Of a stretch of 64,000 nt of DNA, positions 59,090 through 64,000 are shown piece by piece. Origin of the DNA: Mortierella sp. BCC40632 (lineage: Eukaryota; Mortierellomycota; Mortierellomycetes; Mortierellales; Mortierellaceae); contig WAEK01000015.1 of the NCBI GenBank assembly GCA_011634665.1, positions 728,501 through 792,500 on the forward strand, in the 5' to 3' direction. Under the pieces are notes generated by a model, which did not search any database, had not been told where the DNA came from, and saw nothing but the letters and a program-made list of their open reading frames with translations. The first letter of the stretch is position 1, and each line of letters begins with the position of its first letter. Position numbers and translations under genes: made by a program.

Positions 59090-59452
59090 CTAGACCCAGG
59101 CAGTAGATGACTTTGGGTTAAATGTCCATCGAACAGGAGACGTAGAGTGGGCAATCTCAGGTGCGCAAAACATCGATGCCAAGGCCTGAATCTGACCATT
59201 CAGAGTCCATAGGGTGTTGCGAAAGGGATATGGGCCACTTTCTACCAACTCTGACAAGGTCAGATGTCCACATGGAAAGAAGAGAAAAAAGGGTAGGGGG
59301 GACGCCTTACGTCTTGAATCAAAAGCCGGGGGTTCGTCAATGGAGTACTGTGAGCAGACAGTCAGAGCCACTGCAGTCGAGGATGGGTCGAGTGGGGAGT
59401 GAAGCTGAACGTGAGACCTGCAGAAGAGGGTATCGAGAATGCTCAGCAAAGA
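59090..59452 (-). CDS. 3' part of an unidentified small gene
   Basis: Two splice-compatible exons, 59452-59311 and 59250-59090 (stop TAG), flank a 60-bp GT..AG intron; the phases match. The joined 100 aa are non-repetitive and protein-like: SLLSILDTLF at the start, LTVCSQYSIDEPPAF, then ESGPYPFRNTLWTLNG and FNPKSSTAWV at the end. The exon at 59452 is preceded by a CT-rich tract and CTACCAG, so at least one upstream exon is missing. MCNEALQLL at about 59640 could belong to it, but no in-phase donor convinces me. It lies between the sirtuin stop and the transportin start on the same strand. I do not recognise the family. Confidence 0.4.
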   Translation of the reverse strand, partial: SLLSILDTLFCRSHVQLHSPLDPSSTAVALTVCSQYSIDEPPAFDSRRKASPLPFFLFFPCGHLTLSELVESGPYPFRNTLWTLNGQIQALASMFCAPEIAHSTSPVRWTFNPKSSTAWV

Positions 59453-59842
59453 CTGGTAGGCAAAGAAATGAGTCGGAGGAGGAGAGAGGGAGGGGAGGAG
59501 GGGGTAAAGAGGAAGAGGAGAAGAGAGAGAGAGAAGAGAGAAGAGAGAAAGAGAGAAAGAGAGAGAGCAAGGTCCACTGGATTCTCCAGCCTAAATCAAA
59601 TTCTCGAGCCACCAGGAGTTGTAAGGCCTCATTGCACATCGGCATTTTTTTTTTTTTTTTTCTCCACTCTCTCTTGTCTGAAAAAAAAAAAAGAAAAAAA
59701 AAAAAAGACACGTCACGATTAAATTTTGTTTGGAAATAGTAGTTGGATTTATGTAGTGCAAGTGCTCATTTGGGTGAAAAAGTAAAAGAAGAGAAGGAAA
59801 ATAAAAAAAAAAAAAAAAAAAAAAAAAGAAAAAGAGCTCGGC

Positions 59843-61780
59843 TCAGTGAGTAGCTTTAACAAGAACTGGTCGCCTCAACGACGGCTTCGAAGCATTCATC
59901 TTGGCCCTGGTCATTGTCATTAGCGTATTTTGGGCCATGGGAGATGCCTGATCGCAAAGAGGGCCTTGAACAATAGATTGCGTTGAGCGAGTGGTTCGTC
60001 GTCGGCAGGTCGCAATCGTTCGTCCTTGGTTAGGGATATTGATTGAAACGCAGGATGAGGACCCAAGTCTTGGTGAGGGGGGAGCACTAGCAATCCCCGA
60101 CGCTTCAAGCGCCTCCTGAATAGAGTCGACTGCATTGTCTCTTGAGGATCTCTTGCCTATCACCACCGAGAGTGATCGTTTCTTGCCGCTACACCTTGGC
60201 TTTTTGGAAGTCTCCTGTGGGATGTGATTCTCCTTGTCAGAAAGCTGCTCCTGCTCCTGTTCCCGTCTCTGCTCCTGCCCCTGCTCCTGACCATTTAAAC
60301 ACTCCTGATGATTCGAGTTGTCCTTTGCCTTTTTTTGATCCGGTGTGATCGCCTTGAATGGCAGTTTTGTCTGTACTTTGACCTTTCGAAGTGCATCCTG
60401 GACAATGTCGCACCACTGGTCTGTCTCTCCTTCCACGAAATAGTCAAAGACCCCACTCCATTCTTTGCCCACCACAGGGGTTTTGTTCACTAGGATTACG
60501 CAACCCTTCTTGTTCTCATGCACGATCTTGGCAGCTTTCCTGACCAGTAGTCGAAGTCCATGGACCTTGAGTGATGTTCCCATAACAAGCAGTACATCTG
60601 GGGACCTTGCTAGATCACTCAATTGAATCCTGCCGATGGCCTCTCCAAACGGATGGTTCTCATTGTAAAGGACAATGTCGGGTCTCAAAGTTCCTGTGGC
60701 AATCTTTCTCTTTCCTTGCGCCACACGGATAAGGTCTAGAGCATGGGTATCGGGAACAGTATATAAAAAGAATTAACAGCAGAATAAAAATAAAATACTT
60801 CCCGCTGTCTACATGTGGATTAATAATGACTATGGCCAGTACTTACCATTGAGTTCACACTTTGGACAATCAGGAGCCTCTCCTTCCCTAAAGACCTTCT
60901 CGTAGTCATTCAGGAAGCCATAGGGTTCACTGCAGATGGTGCACTTGAGTTTCCTGAGCGAGCCATGGAGCTGAACAACACTCACATCCTTCTTGACCTT
61001 GCCATTCTCACAGACGAGTTTGGTCTCCATCCCGACCTCTTCCTCCAAACAGTCAATGTTTTGTGTATAGCACCTGAGCAGCTTTCCTCGCTCGGAGAGC
61101 ATCTTGATAAAGTGGTGAGTGGGCGAAGGCTTCGCCTTGATCGTTTGAGCATGCAGTTCCGAGATAAAGGTGTAGAACACTGCTGTCGATGTACAATCAC
61201 GAAACAGGTTGGCATCAAAGAGATCCTTGCCCTTGAGGACCACCTTTGGGTACTGTTTTTTGACAAGGTTGTATAGTCCATCGGCTGAGCGGAAATCCTT
61301 AAAAGAAAGATCGTTCCAGAGGAGAAGAGAAAGAGAAAGAGAGAGCGGGAGAAGACGATTAGGTTATTTTGTGTAGTGGACGCGTAAAATTTTTTTTCTT
61401 GGGTCTGGCGCGTCTTGTGACATGGCTCCCTTGTCAGGCCTCGCTTTTTTTGTATTTTTTTCTTTCTCTCTGAGTATCATCCCAGAGCTCGAAGCATGAG
61501 GGCTCTCCAGCTCTGAGATGCGGAGATGCTGGTCAACAACCAGGGGTAAACCATGGCCAGAGGAAGATGGAGGCTAATGTAGAGATGAAGGGGGCAGGGA
61601 GATGAATGTGGTTGGAGTGATTCCCTGACCGGAACTTACAGGAATGCCACTACTGCATGAAATGCCGGCTCCTGTGACAACAATGGTCTTTTTCGCCTTG
61701 AGCATCACATCCGTTACTGCCTGTAGTTGCCTCGCTACCGCCGCATCCTGTGGGGCCTGTTTCAAGTCGATTGTCAGCAT
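59843..61780 (-). CDS. Sirtuin, Hst3/Hst4 type
   Basis: NAD-dependent deacylase; Hst3/Hst4 remove histone H3 K56 acetylation after replication (family knowledge). Modelled as 494 aa in three exons: 61780-61640, 61297-60847 and 60735-59843, all in phase. NAD-binding GAGISCSSGIPDFRS is at 37-51, YTQNIDCLE at 125-133, and the catalytic histidine H158 is in VVQLHGS. The zinc cysteines are C166, C169, C191 and C194; GTSLKV and VNKTP complete the Rossmann core. FRSADGLY is typical of the Hst3/4 branch. The C-terminal about 190 aa are basic and Gln/Glu/Ser-rich, probably disordered and nuclear. The start is uncertain: 61990-61912 on the same strand reads as a possible extra exon after a poly-T CAG acceptor. 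Confidence 0.9.
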
Positions 61781-61872
61781 CGTTTAATGATCAATGGTGA
61801 TGGACCCAAAGTGACGGAGAAACTCGGCAGATTTGGAGGTGGGAGGTGGAGTGTCGAGATGGGAGACAAAGG

Positions 61873-61907
<35 letters not shown>

Positions 61908-63213
61908 AAATAACCAGTGGGAAAGATTGTCGGGAGTGTCCTTGTTGTCAATCAGACTGGAAGAGCCCTCTGTTGTAAAAATGTCAGGCTGAAAAAAAAA
62001 AAAAAAAAAAAAAAAAAAATAATATATAAAAAAAGAAAGAGAAAGAGAGAGTGAAGAGACTATCAAAACAGGGAGAGGAAAGAGCGGAGTAGGAAGAGAG
62101 GAGAGTGGGAGTGAGTGAGAGAAAGAGAGATGGAGTTGATGTGGGACAGATCAATCAAGGGATGGATAGAGAGGATCCCTCAATGGCATTTGGGGACGCA
62201 GATGAGCACAATGGAGTAGGATGGCCCACTTGGGTGACAGGGAGCAAGGAGCAGGGGAGAGAAAAAAGGATTGGCAATATGCAACATTCACACATACACA
62301 CACACATCCAACTCTTTGCTCACACAGAAAAAAAAAAAAAAAAAAAAAAAAAATGAGAAAAAGTCCAAGGGACACCAGAAGTATAGTAGTCCCATAGCTT
62401 AAGGAGTATTTCGGTTCCAGCCCAAGATGCTTTGACCTCTCAAGTGTCGACACCCTGAGGGCGAAGAGTCCCTTCTTTCGGTTCAGAATGTATATTACTG
62501 CACGTGTATCGTCGTCTCTCCTTCTCTGTTGGACAGTCTTCGGAAGAGAAACAGCGTCTAGTCATTTGTCCAGGGTCAGAGGTCAAATCTACACGAGTTC
62601 CTGAGTTCTTTGGGTTTGGGCAAGGCCGTCATCCCGCGTGCGACGGTGCTCTGAATTAATCCACCAATAATTGGCCTCTCTGTGAGATGTGGTCGTCGCC
62701 CTGTGAAAAACAATTTGTTTAAAGGAGCGAGAGGATTGCTCCTAGCTGCCACAGACCCAGAAGGAAGGGTCAAGAGGCCGAGGTCCTAGCTGGATGTTAT
62801 CACGTAAAGACAGAGCCGTGGGAAGACATGGTAGTACTCTCTAATGCTCGGTAGAAACCCAGTATATTAAAGAGAGCTAGTTGCTTGGCGGGGATCGGGT
62901 AGGGGTTAGGATGTGGAACGTCGTTATTCGAGAAAGAGCGAGAGAGAGAGAGAGAGAGAGGAACAAAGTAAACTCTAAGAGAACAAGATAGTGCTCCGTC
63001 CGAGAGTGAACGCAAGATCGGCCTCTGGTAGGTCAAGAGGACCAACGAACGAGTGGGGCAAGAGACAAGATGTAGGAGAACGAGGCGGGTACCCTAGACT
63101 CCGTCCAGTGTGTGGAATCCATCACCGGATCAATATCTGCCCGCAGCGGCGGCTGACTATTTTCGCGCGGCGGACTCGCACAAACACACACACACGAGCC
63201 ATGCTCTTGTTGT

Positions 63214-63214
<1 letters not shown>

Positions 63215-63268
<54 letters not shown>

Positions 63269-63280
63269 GAGAGAAAGAGA
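63215..63280. repeat. (GA)n microsatellite
   Basis: About 20 GA units, then GAAA-interrupted units. Confidence 0.9.
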
Positions 63281-63610
63281 GTCAGGCACCTGGGGGAGAG
63301 AAGAGAGAAGATGGCTGCACAGAGCTTTTTTTTTTTGTTTTATCGATCGCTGCGCGGTCCATGCCTGCTCCCTTCGCTCACCTTATTTTCTTTCCTCTGC
63401 TTCCATCGTCACTCTCTTTCTCTCTTTCTCTCTCACTTATTTGTTTTGTGTTCACTTCTTCCTTTGCTCTTTCTGGGATCCCTACCTCTCTCTCTCTCTC
63501 TCTTCCCACCTTTCTCTTCGTATCCTGTCAACCGTTGCCTTACACACCGACAGCCGCACTTTTTTTTTTTTCTTCATTTTCTCTTCTCCTCTAATCTCAC
63601 TTCTTTCTCT

Positions 63611-63679
63611 CTATATATATATATATATCTCTCTCTCTCTTATATATCTATATATCTCTCTCTCTCTCTCTCTCTCCTC
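63611..63679. repeat. (TA)n and (CT)n compound microsatellite
   Basis: TATATA blocks alternate with CTCTCT blocks, the only sizeable TA array in the window. Confidence 0.9.
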
Positions 63680-64000
63680 TGTTGTTTTGTCAGATCTCGT
63701 TCTCCATCTCGGCCGCGTCGGATCATGCCGCCATCTCCTCTGCAATCATTTTTCCATCTCCCCGGTTGGGTTTTTCGTGCTGCCCCCTCCATTTCATAAA
63801 TCCTCACAACATCCTTGCCTCTGCTGGATCCCGACACCGCGCTGATCGGCGAGCCGGTCCCTTGCCCCTTTTCAATAGTGCTATTCCACACAACGGTCGT
63901 GACTTTCTCCTTCCCCATGCTCTCCTCTCACACTCACGCCCACTCTCTCATGCCTATCTCTGCCCCCCCCTCTCTTTTCTTTTTCTCTCTCTCTCTCTTT

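Larger units (their letters stand above)
61781..64000. other. Sirtuin upstream region and CT-rich right end
   Basis: Poly-A runs at about 61870-61905, 61990-62019 and 62328-62353 lie beside the sirtuin start. 62380-62830 has normal complexity. A minus-strand frame ending at 62576 after a TTTTTCACAG acceptor-like site is a possible exon without recognisable product. From 63160 the plus strand turns strongly CT-rich to the edge, with TA and CT repeats, like the leaders of the other plus-strand genes. A gene may start beyond 64000. Confidence 0.5.

Noticed and set aside
62576..62773. 65-aa minus-strand ORF
   Set aside because: Part follows an acceptor-like site, but there is no partner exon or family; kept only as a note in the right-end region.

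Overview
The window looks like nuclear DNA from an intron-rich, early-diverging fungus, most plausibly Mucoromycota of the Mortierella type. That placement is an inference from the gene set, the long introns with GT..AG ends, and the abundance of (CT)n, poly-A and poly-T tracts. No lineage marker was searched. There are no operons, CRISPR arrays or recognisable tRNA/rRNA genes.

Left part (1-16.3 kb): three plus-strand genes stand far apart in low-complexity DNA. They are a cytochrome P450 (902-2728), a HAD-type phosphatase (9665-12279, four exons including a 26-bp one) and a BTG/Tob-family antiproliferative protein (14776-16264). The BTG box B is broken by two compensating frame changes, with a third in the tail. 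Each gene has a TATA motif about 150-790 bp upstream, followed by a long pyrimidine-rich leader.

Middle (16.3-30 kb): a repeat- and transposon-rich block. Two intronless tyrosinase genes (minus strand) sit in a direct tandem duplication of about 4.1 kb (18616-22845 and 22862-26905). The units also carry an LTR-like piece and a decayed retrotransposon integrase. To the right the integrase continues into RNase H, reverse transcriptase and a possible gag zinc knuckle on the minus strand, which is Ty3/gypsy order. Identity between the units is patchy, with long identical blocks beside clearly diverged ones, as gene conversion would leave. 30-35 kb is mostly low-complexity and gene-poor.

Right part (35-62 kb): conventional conserved genes. 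They are a 1549-aa largely disordered protein with a histone-fold-like N-terminus (+), ribosomal protein eL8 (-), an FAD monooxygenase (+), the cohesin acetyltransferase Eco1/ESCO (-) divergent from an aldo-keto reductase (+), transportin/karyopherin beta-2 (-, seven exons), the 3' end of an unidentified small gene (-), and a Hst3/Hst4-type sirtuin (-). A gag-like relic lies at 43.8-44.7 kb between imperfect direct repeats. The last 2 kb are non-coding, CT-rich, and may be the leader of a gene beyond the window.

The genes are independent housekeeping and secondary-metabolism functions rather than one pathway. Exon joins below were made by hand from GT/AG sites, phase and family fit; none is supported by transcripts.
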